Shown: positions 1-4,578, counted from the stretch's first letter. The stretch: DNA of 5,460 bases from Bacillota bacterium (GCA_009786275.1 WQTL01000325.1:1-5460); one strand, 5' to 3'. Numbers and translations are program-made. Notes: generated by a model not told the origin, from the letters alone.

Positions 1-318
1 GCACCAGAGGATCGACGGCAGCGCCACGACGAGCCAATACAGCGGCCCGAGCAGAATCGACTGCACGCAGTGCCCGAACTCGTGGATGCGGGTGTCGTGG
101 ACCCAGCCCTCGTTCCTGTCTGGGTTCATGAAGATGAACATGCCCAGCGAAACCCCGCCGAAGTTTTTGGCGCTCACGTAGGTGACGACCGCCCCGTGGA
201 AGCGCTCGTGGCGGCATTTGCCAAGCAGCAGCAGGAAGCCGATCCCCCCCGCGATATTCTGGCTCAGCGCCCAGGTCCAGTGCAGCAGATAGAACACAAT
301 CAGCTTGAAAGACTTCAT
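1..318 (-). CDS. Membrane protein with HEFGH (HExxH-type) motif, partial (C-terminus outside window)
   Basis: The first 106 residues are visible; the rest lies beyond base 1. Two hydrophobic stretches stand out, residues 6-33 (FYLLHWTWALSQ then GGIGFLLLLG) and 88-105 (ILLGPLYWLVVALPSILW), so this is an integral membrane protein. Between them lies H79-E80-F81-G82-H83 followed by CVQSILLGPLY. HEFGH fits the HExxH zinc-ligand pattern of metallopeptidases, and the block 'HE(Y/F)GH..QS..LGPLY' is one I recall from uncharacterised membrane proteins of Firmicutes. Proteolysis is not shown. The ATG overlaps the rlmH stop as ATGA (315-318), implying translational coupling and one transcript with rlmH. 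A G-rich stretch at 330-336 lies 11 nt upstream and may help initiation. A run of seven G occurs near codons 24-26. The reading frame is certain; the function is not. Confidence 0.85.
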   Translation of the reverse strand, partial: MKSFKLIVFYLLHWTWALSQNIAGGIGFLLLLGKCRHERFHGAVVTYVSAKNFGGVSLGMFIFMNPDRNEGWVHDTRIHEFGHCVQSILLGPLYWLVVALPSILWC

Positions 319-785
319 TTGTGGTATTTCCCCCCCGTTTGAATTTGAACCGCCCGGTAAAGCTGCTCCAGCAGCATCATACGTGCCAGTTGATGCGGGA
401 ACGTCATGGCGGAAAGGCTCAGCCGCAGGTCTGCCCGCGCTTTTAGATTTTCACTCAATCCATATGAGCTGCCGATGAGAAACGCAACCTCGCCGCCCTG
501 CCCCTCCAGCCACGCGGCGAACGCCTCCGAGCGAAGCCCCTCGCCCTCCACGCACAGCGCCGCCGCCGCCGCCCCCCGGGGAATCTTCTCCCCCGCGAGC
601 TTCGCCTCAGCCTCAAGAGCCTGCCTCACCTGTGCGGGCGAAGGCTCGCCCGGCAGAGCGGCAGGATTCAGCTCGATGGTCTCCAGCTTGCACCAGGGCC
701 CCAGGCGCTTTTCGTATTCGGCGCAGGCCGCGCGCCAATAGGGCTCCTTGAGCTTGCCGAAGCAGATGAGTTTCACGCGGCGCAT
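315..785 (-). CDS. rlmH: RlmH, 23S rRNA (pseudouridine1915-N3)-methyltransferase
   Basis: The product is 156 residues, the usual length for RlmH (E. coli has 155). RlmH is a homodimeric SPOUT methyltransferase that uses SAM to methylate N3 of pseudouridine 1915 in helix 69 of 23S rRNA on assembled 70S ribosomes. Signature blocks seen: N-terminal MRRVKLICFGKLKEPYWR; LCVEGEG around 77-83; the SAM-pocket loop FLIGSSYGLSE at 102-112; LSLSAMTFPHQLAR at 122-135; LLEQLYRA at 138-145; and the conserved terminal YHK. The loop reads IGSSYG where most Firmicute homologues have IGGSxG, a mild oddity. The start at 783-785 is chosen because GGAGG sits 5 nt upstream and the family begins there; the open frame continues upstream to 872 but without homology. 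The stop overlaps the next gene (ATGA), so the two are probably cotranscribed. Confidence 0.96.
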   Translation of the reverse strand: MRRVKLICFGKLKEPYWRAACAEYEKRLGPWCKLETIELNPAALPGEPSPAQVRQALEAEAKLAGEKIPRGAAAAALCVEGEGLRSEAFAAWLEGQGGEVAFLIGSSYGLSENLKARADLRLSLSAMTFPHQLARMMLLEQLYRAVQIQTGGKYHK

Positions 786-790
786 AGGCC
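786..790 (-). promoter_or_regulatory. Ribosome-binding region of rlmH
   Basis: On the minus strand ACGGAGGGCCT immediately precedes the ATG at 785. The GGAGG core lies 4-5 nt from the start codon and decides the start against the longer upstream open frame. Confidence 0.6.
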
Positions 791-844
791 CTCCGTGTAG
801 GGGGCGGCGTCCCCGGCGCCCCAAAGCATTGGCTGTTTTAGATG

Positions 845-872
845 AGTATGATGTTTTATTGGAACAATGCAA
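845..872 (-). promoter_or_regulatory. Weak candidate promoter for rlmH
   Basis: On the minus strand TTGCAT (867-872) and CATACT (845-850) are separated by 16 bp, about 60 bp upstream of the rlmH start. Both hexamers deviate from consensus, so this is only the best candidate in the leader. Read-through from the ligase gene is an alternative source of transcript. Confidence 0.25.
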
Positions 873-918
873 AGGCGTCAGCCGCTCTGCGGATGCCGCC
901 CTCAGACCGCCCGAGGCG

Positions 919-960
919 GCCGGCTCCCTCTCGCCGGCTTTTTATGCCTTAGCATAAAAA
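919..960. terminator. Terminator-like double hairpin between acyl-CoA ligase and rlmH
   Basis: On the plus strand GCCGGC (919-924), an 8-nt loop and GCCGGC (933-938) are followed by TTTTT (939-943), a textbook intrinsic terminator shape. The T run then becomes the left arm of a perfect 9-bp inverted repeat, TTTTTATGC/GCATAAAAA (939-947 with 952-960, loop CTTA). No plus-strand gene ends here, so in practice it may belong to a repeat element or act on minus-strand read-through from the ligase. Confidence 0.45.
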
Positions 961-1055
961 TGCAGAGCTCCGCCCGTAGGCGGTGAGGGTGTATCGCGGA
1001 GCGACGCATCTTCGTGCGGCCTCTTGGCGTTTGCGTGATTTATGCAAAAGCAAAG

Positions 1056-1072
1056 CTTTGGCGTGGCCAAGG
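1056..1072 (-). terminator. Weak terminator candidate after the acyl-CoA ligase gene
   Basis: Sixteen bases past the ligase stop, the minus strand reads CCTTGGC-CAC-GCCAAAG, followed by CTTTGCTTTTGC. The stem is only 5 bp plus a bulged extension and the T tract is interrupted, so termination would be partial at best. Confidence 0.25.
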
Positions 1073-1087
1073 TACTACAGGGCCGTG

Positions 1088-2728
1088 TTATCTGTTGAAT
1101 TGCTCCTCCACCACGCTGCCGCCGGCGTATTGCTTGCGCAGGCGGGGCTTCTCGATCTTGCCGGTGGCGTTGCGCGGCACGGGGGCGAAGATGATCTTGC
1201 GCGGGCGCTTGTAGCGCGGCAGGTCGCCGCAGAAGGCGTTGATATCGTCCTCGGCGCAGGCCATGCCGGGCTTGAGCTCGACGATGGCGCAGGCGATCTC
1301 GCCCAGGCGCAGATCGGAAAGGCCGATGACCGCCACATCCTTGACCTTGGGGTGGGCCCGCAGGAAGTCCTCGATCTGCACGGGGTAGAGGTTCTCGCCG
1401 CCGGTGATGATGACGTCCTTCTTGCGGTCCACCAGGTAGATGAAGCCGTCCTCGTCCTCCCGGGCCATATCGCCGGTATGGAGCCAGCCGCCCTTGAGCA
1501 CCGCGGCGGTGGCCTCGGGATCCTTGTAGTACTCCAGCATGACGCCGTCGCCCTTGACGGCCAGCTCGCCGACGTCGCCGCGCGCCACGGTGGCGCCCTG
1601 CTCATCCACGATTTTCGTCTGCCACTTGTAGCCGGCGATGCCGATGGCGCCGACCTTGCGGGTATTCTCCAGCCCCAGGTGCACGCAGCCCGGGCCGATG
1701 GACTCGGACAGGCCGTAGTTGGTGTCGTAATCATGGCCGGGGAAGCGCTCCTTCCAGCGGCGGATGAGGCTGGGCGGCACCGGCTGCGCGCCGATGTGCA
1801 TCAAGCGCCAGGCGTGGAGGTCGTAGTCCTCAAGCTTGAGTTCCCCGGCGTCCAGGGCGTCGAGGATATCCTGGGCCCAGGGGACCAGCAGCCACACCAC
1901 CGTGGCGCCCTCCCAGGAGGCGGTCTCGAGGATCCAGCGGCTCTGGGTGCCCCGCAGCAGCACCGCGCGCCCGCCGGAGAGCAGGCTGCCGAACCAGTGC
2001 ATTTTCGCGCCCGTGTGATACAAGGGCGGGATGCACAGGAAGACGTCCTCGCGGGTCTGGCCGTGGTGGGCCTGCTCCACCTCGCAGGAATAGACCAGGG
2101 CCAGGTGGTTGTGGAGGATCGCCTTGGGGAAGCCCGTGGTGCCCGAGGAGAAGTAGATGGCGGCGATGTCGGCGTCGTGCAGCGTGACCAGGGGCGGGGC
2201 GGCGCTGCACTTCGAGGCCAGGGCGTAGGATAAAGCATAGACGGGGCGCTCCCAGGGCTCGCCCACGAAAAGCTGCATCGAGAGCTTGATTTTGTCCTGG
2301 ATGGCGTTCATGCGGCTGACGAACTCCGGGCCGAAGATGAGGATGTCCGCGTCGGCCAGCTCCAGGCAGTAGGCGATCTCGTCGGCGGAATAGCGGAAGT
2401 TCATGGGCACCACCACAGCGCCTGACTTCAGTACGCCGAAGTAGATGGGCAGCCACTCGATGCAGTTCATCATCAGGATGGCGACCTTGGTGTCGCGCTT
2501 CACGCCGCTTTCCAGGAGGAAATTCGCGAACTGGTTGGCCTGCTCGTCGAAGGCGTGCCAGGTGAGCGTCTTGCGGTAGCCGGAGCGCACGTTGCGCTCC
2601 ACCAGGGACAGCTCCTTCCAGTCTGGCTGCTTCTTTTCCAGCTCGCGTATCTCGGGGTTGACCTCCACCAGGGCGATTTCGTCGCCGTAGTGCGCGGCGT
2701 TGCGGGTGAGGAATTCGGTGATGGGCAT
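1088..2728 (-). CDS. Acyl-CoA ligase (class I AMP-forming adenylating enzyme)
   Basis: This 546-residue cytoplasmic enzyme should activate a carboxylic acid with ATP to an acyl-adenylate and transfer it to CoA. Motifs in order: phosphate-binding loop YFSSGTTGFPK (192-202); IPPLYHTGAKMHWFGSL (233-249); LMHIGAQPVPPS (309-320); A5 motif YGLSES (338-343); A7 motif GWLHTGD (414-420); hinge DRKKD (434-438); TGGENLYPVQIE (442-453); and the catalytic lysine in ATGKIEK (K524). The usual PKG after the P-loop is PKA here. The length is typical for medium/long-chain fatty acyl or aryl acyl-CoA synthetases, but the chain specificity cannot be read. The start at 2726-2728 has GGAGG 6 nt upstream; a longer open frame to 2869 would run through the promoter and is rejected. 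It stands alone as a single-gene transcription unit, with a perfect-consensus promoter and repeats in its leader. Confidence 0.95.
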   Translation of the reverse strand: MPITEFLTRNAAHYGDEIALVEVNPEIRELEKKQPDWKELSLVERNVRSGYRKTLTWHAFDEQANQFANFLLESGVKRDTKVAILMMNCIEWLPIYFGVLKSGAVVVPMNFRYSADEIAYCLELADADILIFGPEFVSRMNAIQDKIKLSMQLFVGEPWERPVYALSYALASKCSAAPPLVTLHDADIAAIYFSSGTTGFPKAILHNHLALVYSCEVEQAHHGQTREDVFLCIPPLYHTGAKMHWFGSLLSGGRAVLLRGTQSRWILETASWEGATVVWLLVPWAQDILDALDAGELKLEDYDLHAWRLMHIGAQPVPPSLIRRWKERFPGHDYDTNYGLSESIGPGCVHLGLENTRKVGAIGIAGYKWQTKIVDEQGATVARGDVGELAVKGDGVMLEYYKDPEATAAVLKGGWLHTGDMAREDEDGFIYLVDRKKDVIITGGENLYPVQIEDFLRAHPKVKDVAVIGLSDLRLGEIACAIVELKPGMACAEDDINAFCGDLPRYKRPRKIIFAPVPRNATGKIEKPRLRKQYAGGSVVEEQFNR

Positions 2729-2740
2729 GGTGGGCCTCCA
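2729..2740 (-). promoter_or_regulatory. Ribosome-binding site of the acyl-CoA ligase
   Basis: On the minus strand CTGGAGGCCCACC precedes the ATG, giving GGAGG with a 6-nt spacer. This sets the start at 2728. Confidence 0.75.
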
Positions 2741-2757
2741 GGAAGAGATAAAAATAA

Positions 2758-2790
2758 GCGCTTTAGCACTTGAAAGCGATAAAGTACTTG
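2758..2790. promoter_or_regulatory. Tandem direct repeats and cre-like site just downstream of the ligase start point
   Basis: Plus-strand GCGCTTTAGCACTTG (2758-2772) and GCGATAAAGTACTTG (2776-2790) match at 10 of 15 positions and have an 18-bp period. They begin at about +2 of the ligase transcript. TTGAAAGCGATAAAG (2770-2784) fits the CcpA cre pattern WTGNAANCGNWNNCW except for its last two positions. Either reading suggests a repressor site blocking the strong promoter. The regulator is unknown. Confidence 0.45.
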
Positions 2791-2797
2791 TGTATGT

Positions 2798-2826
2798 ATT
2801 ATACCACTTTTTCGGGGGTTTGTCAA
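2798..2826 (-). promoter_or_regulatory. Perfect-consensus sigma-A promoter of the acyl-CoA ligase
   Basis: On the minus strand TTGACA (2821-2826) and TATAAT (2798-2803) are separated by exactly 17 bp. The predicted transcription start is near 2791, leaving a leader of about 63 nt. Such an unmodified consensus usually needs a repressor or roadblock for control, which fits the repeats directly downstream. Confidence 0.85.
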
Positions 2827-2870
2827 GGTTTTTTTGCGGGGAGACCACGCCGCCGAATTGGTAGAGCATT

Positions 2871-3034
2871 TGTCAAGGGTGAATGTCCTATTTTCTGAAT
2901 TTTTTAAATTTGGCTTAATCGCAATTCTTCAAAACGCGGCTATGCGTATTTTAGATATGGTTCCAGGTGTCATTTTTGCGAAATTTTTCGCCTGTGACGC
3001 ATGAAAAAAGTCGGGCCATCCACAGGACACATCC
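2871..3034. other. AT-rich intergenic spacer with no gene
   Basis: This stretch separates the end of the two-TM protein gene from the ligase control region. It is clearly AT-richer than the flanking ligase and contains GCGAAA-TT-TTTCGC (2978-2991), a near-perfect small palindrome, and GTCA/TGAC flanks (2969-2972 and 2994-2997). No open frame or clean terminator is evident. It may be the edge of an inserted segment. Confidence 0.35.
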
Positions 3035-3913
3035 TCAGCTTGAAAAAAGCGTGTCAATAAGATACTGGTTCAGTTCCCCGTCTAGAGGGTAGCCGTAAAA
3101 TGCCGGGAAGCTCCATTCATGAACAATATACACCTGACCTTCCACCAAAAGAGGCATAACGGTGATATGGGCCAAGCCATCCTTGCTGTAGGCGTACAGT
3201 TCTTCGGGCATGCAGCCTTCAGGCACAGGCACACGCATTTGGTCTTCCTCGGATGCGGAGAGTTCCAGTAGCCTTGCGAAAACTCCGGGCTGTAGGTCAA
3301 TATCCCTTGCGTCTGTAGTGAAGTACATGAACCGCAGGCATTGTGTATCGTAGCGGGAGAGGTTACCATACCATGCCTCGATAGCCGAGCGCTGATCCTC
3401 GCTGAAGAAGGCCGTGCCGAATTGTAGGTCGCGCACATCGTAAAAGTCGAAGCCTCCCTCATTTGGGATAGGACACACAGTTTGAATATCGGGGTCTGTC
3501 ATGCCGTACCACAGCACGTTTAGAAACTTTTCTCCTGCGGTTTTGTCGCTGTGCTTGATATTGGCGATGGGCTTTGTGCTGTTTTGGCTAAAATCCAGCC
3601 AGATGGGTGTGTCAGAAGTGGGCATGCACAAGGGTTCATTGCTGTTGAATCGGGTATAAACTGCGCCGTTCATGTCGAAGCGGACGGGAGTGGAGTCGAT
3701 TACTGGCGGCCAGTAGATAGTCTTGCGTGGTAGTGCGAAGTTACCATAACTTCCCGCAAACCAAGACAGCAGCCCATACAGTCCTGCCAATATGATCGCC
3801 GTGTTGAGTAACCCGCGTAGAATCCTAATAAACAGCTTACGTTGGCGCTTGCGTTTATAACGCTGCCAAGCGACGAAAATCACCCATGCGAGCATAAGAA
3901 AAAACAATATCAT
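3035..3913 (-). CDS. Unrecognised membrane-anchored protein with two N-terminal TM segments
   Basis: I do not recognise this 292-residue protein. Residues 1-16 (MILFFLMLAWVIFVAW) form a first membrane segment, followed by a very basic stretch 18-27 (RYKRKRQRK) and a second segment at about 33-52 (GLLNTAIILAGLYGLLSWFA). The remaining 240 residues look like a soluble domain rich in aromatic and acidic residues. By the positive-inside rule the basic loop would be cytoplasmic and the large C-terminal domain extracytoplasmic (inference). The start at 3911-3913 is supported by AGGAG 8 nt upstream and by a TATAAT about 30 bp upstream; an in-frame extension to 4081 would read back into the oriT-like region and is rejected. 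Base composition is markedly lower in GC than the ligase, rlmH and comM, suggesting acquisition with the adjacent mobile-element sequences. Confidence 0.8.
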   Translation of the reverse strand: MILFFLMLAWVIFVAWQRYKRKRQRKLFIRILRGLLNTAIILAGLYGLLSWFAGSYGNFALPRKTIYWPPVIDSTPVRFDMNGAVYTRFNSNEPLCMPTSDTPIWLDFSQNSTKPIANIKHSDKTAGEKFLNVLWYGMTDPDIQTVCPIPNEGGFDFYDVRDLQFGTAFFSEDQRSAIEAWYGNLSRYDTQCLRFMYFTTDARDIDLQPGVFARLLELSASEEDQMRVPVPEGCMPEELYAYSKDGLAHITVMPLLVEGQVYIVHEWSFPAFYGYPLDGELNQYLIDTLFSS

Positions 3914-3944
3914 GAATCCATCTCCTGCGGTTTTATCTACATGT

Positions 3945-3973
3945 ATTATACAGCTTCTTTTCCACAGGCGCAA
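3945..3973 (-). promoter_or_regulatory. Promoter of the two-TM protein gene
   Basis: On the minus strand TATAAT (3945-3950) is perfect and lies 17 bp from TTGCGC (3968-3973), a weak -35. The start point would be near 3938, leaving a leader of about 25 nt that contains AGGAG. Caution: the TATAAT also lies inside a short reading frame that ends at 3933. Confidence 0.55.
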
Positions 3974-4033
3974 GCTTTTTCTCATCTTCTGACTTCCTAA
4001 AATACAGACCGAGTTAGAGAATGGGTCGGTGGA

Positions 4034-4053
4034 TTCGTGCCGACAGGCACGAA
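4034..4053. repeat. Perfect 8-bp inverted repeat upstream of the oriT-like core
   Basis: TTCGTGCC (4034-4041) and GGCACGAA (4046-4053) are separated by GACA. Accessory inverted repeats beside the nick-proximal one are common in origins of transfer; this one sits about 22 bp from it. Confidence 0.6.
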
Positions 4054-4067
4054 AGCCCTCCGCAAGA

Positions 4068-4120
4068 GCGCACGATACCACCGAAGGTGGTATATAAGTG
4101 CGCCCTTACTGGCGCAAGGG
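4068..4120 (+). other. MOBQ-type origin of transfer (oriT) with nick core, relaxase absent
   Basis: A perfect inverted repeat, ATACCACC (4075-4082), GAA, GGTGGTAT (4086-4093), is followed directly by ATAAGTGCGCCCTTAC (4094-4109). From memory, this has the same arrangement and the same core as the oriT of pGO1/pSK41 and pIP501, and it matches the TAAGTGCGCCCT nick region of the RSF1010/MOBQ group. The relaxase of such systems binds the right arm of the repeat and nicks near the end of the core. GCGCAC (4068-4073) can also pair with GTGCGC (4098-4103), extending the hairpin over the core. No MobA/MobL-type relaxase gene is in the window, so this is an orphan or trans-mobilizable oriT, or the relic of a lost element. 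Confidence 0.8.
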
Positions 4121-4148
4121 GAAAAGGGCGCTGCTTGTTCCCTGCGCC
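4111..4148. repeat. Bulged inverted repeat downstream of the nick core
   Basis: GGCGCA (4111-4116) pairs with TGCGCC (4143-4148), and GGG (4118-4120) with CCC (4140-4142), around a single bulged A. It may be part of the oriT architecture. The following bases 4149-4240 show no gene or other clear signal. Confidence 0.4.
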
Positions 4149-4251
4149 GTGGATGCGACTTAGGCGCGCCGCACATTTTCCGCTTTGGGCAATCAATGGC
4201 TTAAGCTATCGCCTGCTTATGGATTCCTTTCACTTATCATTGACACCCGGA

Positions 4252-4282
4252 CGCTTTCGCATGGTAAAATTTGTCGAAAGCG
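4252..4282. promoter_or_regulatory. 8-bp inverted repeat abutting the toxin promoter (operator or upstream terminator)
   Basis: CGCTTTCG (4252-4259) and CGAAAGCG (4275-4282) are perfect arms 15 bp apart, ending 1 bp before the -35 hexamer at 4284. The centre-to-centre spacing of the arms (23 bp) would suit a dimeric regulator. Because GGTTGATTTTTC follows, it could instead fold as a terminator that insulates the locus from upstream transcription. Confidence 0.4.
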
Positions 4283-4283
4283 G

Positions 4284-4313
4284 TTGATTTTTCTTCACGG
4301 GCTGTGGTATAAT
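4284..4313 (+). promoter_or_regulatory. Extended -10 promoter of the small peptide gene
   Basis: TTGATT (4284-4289), an 18-bp spacer and TATAAT (4308-4313), with TGG in front giving the extended TGnTATAAT form. The start point is predicted near 4320, leaving a leader of about 74 nt. Confidence 0.75.
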
Positions 4314-4349
4314 GGAGATGGTGCCGTGCTTGTCCGGCGCGGTCGGTTC

Positions 4350-4387
4350 TCCTCCTGGAAGTAGAAGCAGGTTCCGCGGAAGGAGGA
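4350..4387 (+). promoter_or_regulatory. Leader hairpin masking the Shine-Dalgarno of the small peptide
   Basis: TCCTCCT (4350-4356) is perfectly complementary to AGGAGGA (4381-4387), which contains the ribosome site. Inside, GGAA (4357-4360) pairs with TTCC (4372-4375), closing an 11-nt loop, with a 5-nt bulge on the 3' side. The structure would keep the messenger poorly translated until processed or refolded, a known device in type I toxin messengers such as fst. Confidence 0.65.
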
Positions 4388-4393
4388 TAGAGC

Positions 4394-4474
4394 ATGTTAG
4401 AAATATTGCTTGCCATGGGCTTTGTCTATCTATGCTACGCGATGGCTCTACATGAAGCAAATAAAAGGAACTAA
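4394..4474 (+). CDS. 26-residue hydrophobic peptide, candidate type I toxin
   Basis: The frame starts ATGTTAGAAATATTGCTT, with a perfect AAGGAGG 7 nt upstream, and ends TAA at 4472-4474. The peptide has a hydrophobic span at about residues 4-19 (ILLAMGFVYLCYAMAL) and a short charged tail, HEANKRN. This is the architecture of small membrane-acting toxins (Fst, TxpA, BsrG and holin-like peptides of Firmicute mobile elements); I see similarity of design, not clear sequence homology. Its own extended -10 promoter, an SD-masking leader hairpin, and a convergent antisense RNA overlapping its 3' end all support a type I toxin. The stop codon lies inside the hairpin used by the antisense RNA. Expected action would be insertion into the cytoplasmic membrane and depolarisation, if it is a toxin. 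An alternative is a small regulatory membrane peptide. Confidence 0.7.
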   Translation: MLEILLAMGFVYLCYAMALHEANKRN

Positions 4475-4508
4475 CCGCTCCCCGGCCAGCAACTGGTAAG
4501 CGGTTAGT
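4470..4508. terminator. Hairpin at the toxin 3' end, terminator of the antisense RNA
   Basis: ACTAACCGCT (4470-4479) and AGCGGTTAGT (4499-4508) form a perfect 10-bp stem, with an inner CCAG-CAA-CTGG (4486-4496). On the minus strand it is followed by TTCCTTTTATTTGC, a T-rich tract suiting an intrinsic terminator. On the plus strand no T run follows, so the toxin messenger probably extends further. Confidence 0.7.
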
Positions 4509-4541
4509 GTATCCTGAAGTATATGCGAAGGGGGAAGCGAA

Positions 4542-4570
4542 CCCGTCCGGGCAGCACCAGTGCCCCTCTT
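4542..4570 (+). terminator. Weak terminator candidate for the toxin messenger
   Basis: CCCG-TC-CGGG (4542-4551) overlaps GGGCA (4549-4553) pairing with TGCCC (4561-4565), followed by CTCTTGC. The T tract is poor, so termination here is uncertain. The same sequence forms the 5' stem of the antisense RNA on the other strand. Confidence 0.3.
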
Positions 4571-4578
4571 GCAATCCC

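Larger units (their letters stand above)
786..1087. other. Hairpin-rich GC-rich intergenic region, possible dispersed repeat
   Basis: No convincing gene was found in these 302 bases. The stretch is a chain of short inverted repeats: a GGC...GCC palindromic block at 875-898, CCGCC-CGA-GGCGG (907-919), GCCGGC...GCCGGC (919-938), TTTTTATGC-CTTA-GCATAAAAA (939-960), CCGCC-CGTA-GGCGG (970-983), CGCA-TCTTCG-TGCG (1005-1018) and TTGGC-GTG-GCCAA (1058-1070). Such strings resemble the REP/MITE-like intergenic repeats that many Oscillospiraceae genomes carry in bulk. That identity is inference; copy number cannot be seen from one window. Confidence 0.45.
4459..4572 (-). ncRNA. Antisense RNA, candidate type I antitoxin
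   Basis: A promoter at 4579-4607 would start a minus-strand RNA near 4572 that runs to the T-rich tract just past the hairpin at 4471-4507, about 110 nt in all. It is complementary to the 3' end of the small-peptide messenger, including the last codons and stop, as in txpA/RatA and bsrG/SR4. Near its 5' end GGGCA/TGCCC (4561-4565 with 4549-4553) can form a stabilising hairpin. No open frame of note lies in it. Transcription and function are inferred. Confidence 0.65.

Noticed and set aside
983..2233. A 416-codon open frame on the plus strand opposite the acyl-CoA ligase
   Set aside because: It is antisense to a gene with all adenylating-enzyme motifs; its translation is a low-complexity A/G/V/L/D mix typical of reverse frames in GC-rich DNA, with no ribosome site.
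2729..2869. Longer start of the acyl-CoA ligase at 2869
   Set aside because: The extra 47 codons cover the promoter, the repeats and the ribosome site; the family starts at MPITEF-like sequence.
2841..2890. tRNA-like string CCGAATTGGTAGAGCA
   Set aside because: It resembles a D-arm loop, but no matching D stem, anticodon arm, T-arm or CCA end follows.
3000..3034. Terminator for the two-TM protein gene at the T run 3004-3009 (minus strand)
   Set aside because: The T run is present, but no stable stem immediately precedes it.
3531..3937. 17-bp near-repeat TCTCCTGCGGTTTT(G/A)TC at 3531-3547 and 3921-3937
   Set aside because: One copy is coding and the other contains the ribosome site of the same gene; a single chance pair with one mismatch and no flanking similarity.
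3914..4081. N-terminal extension of the two-TM protein to a start at 4081
   Set aside because: The extension would read through the promoter, ribosome site and into the oriT-like repeat, and adds no recognisable sequence before the first membrane segment.
4021..4287. 88-codon plus-strand open frame over the oriT region
   Set aside because: It runs through inverted repeats and the nick core, has no ribosome site, and its predicted residues show no protein-like pattern.
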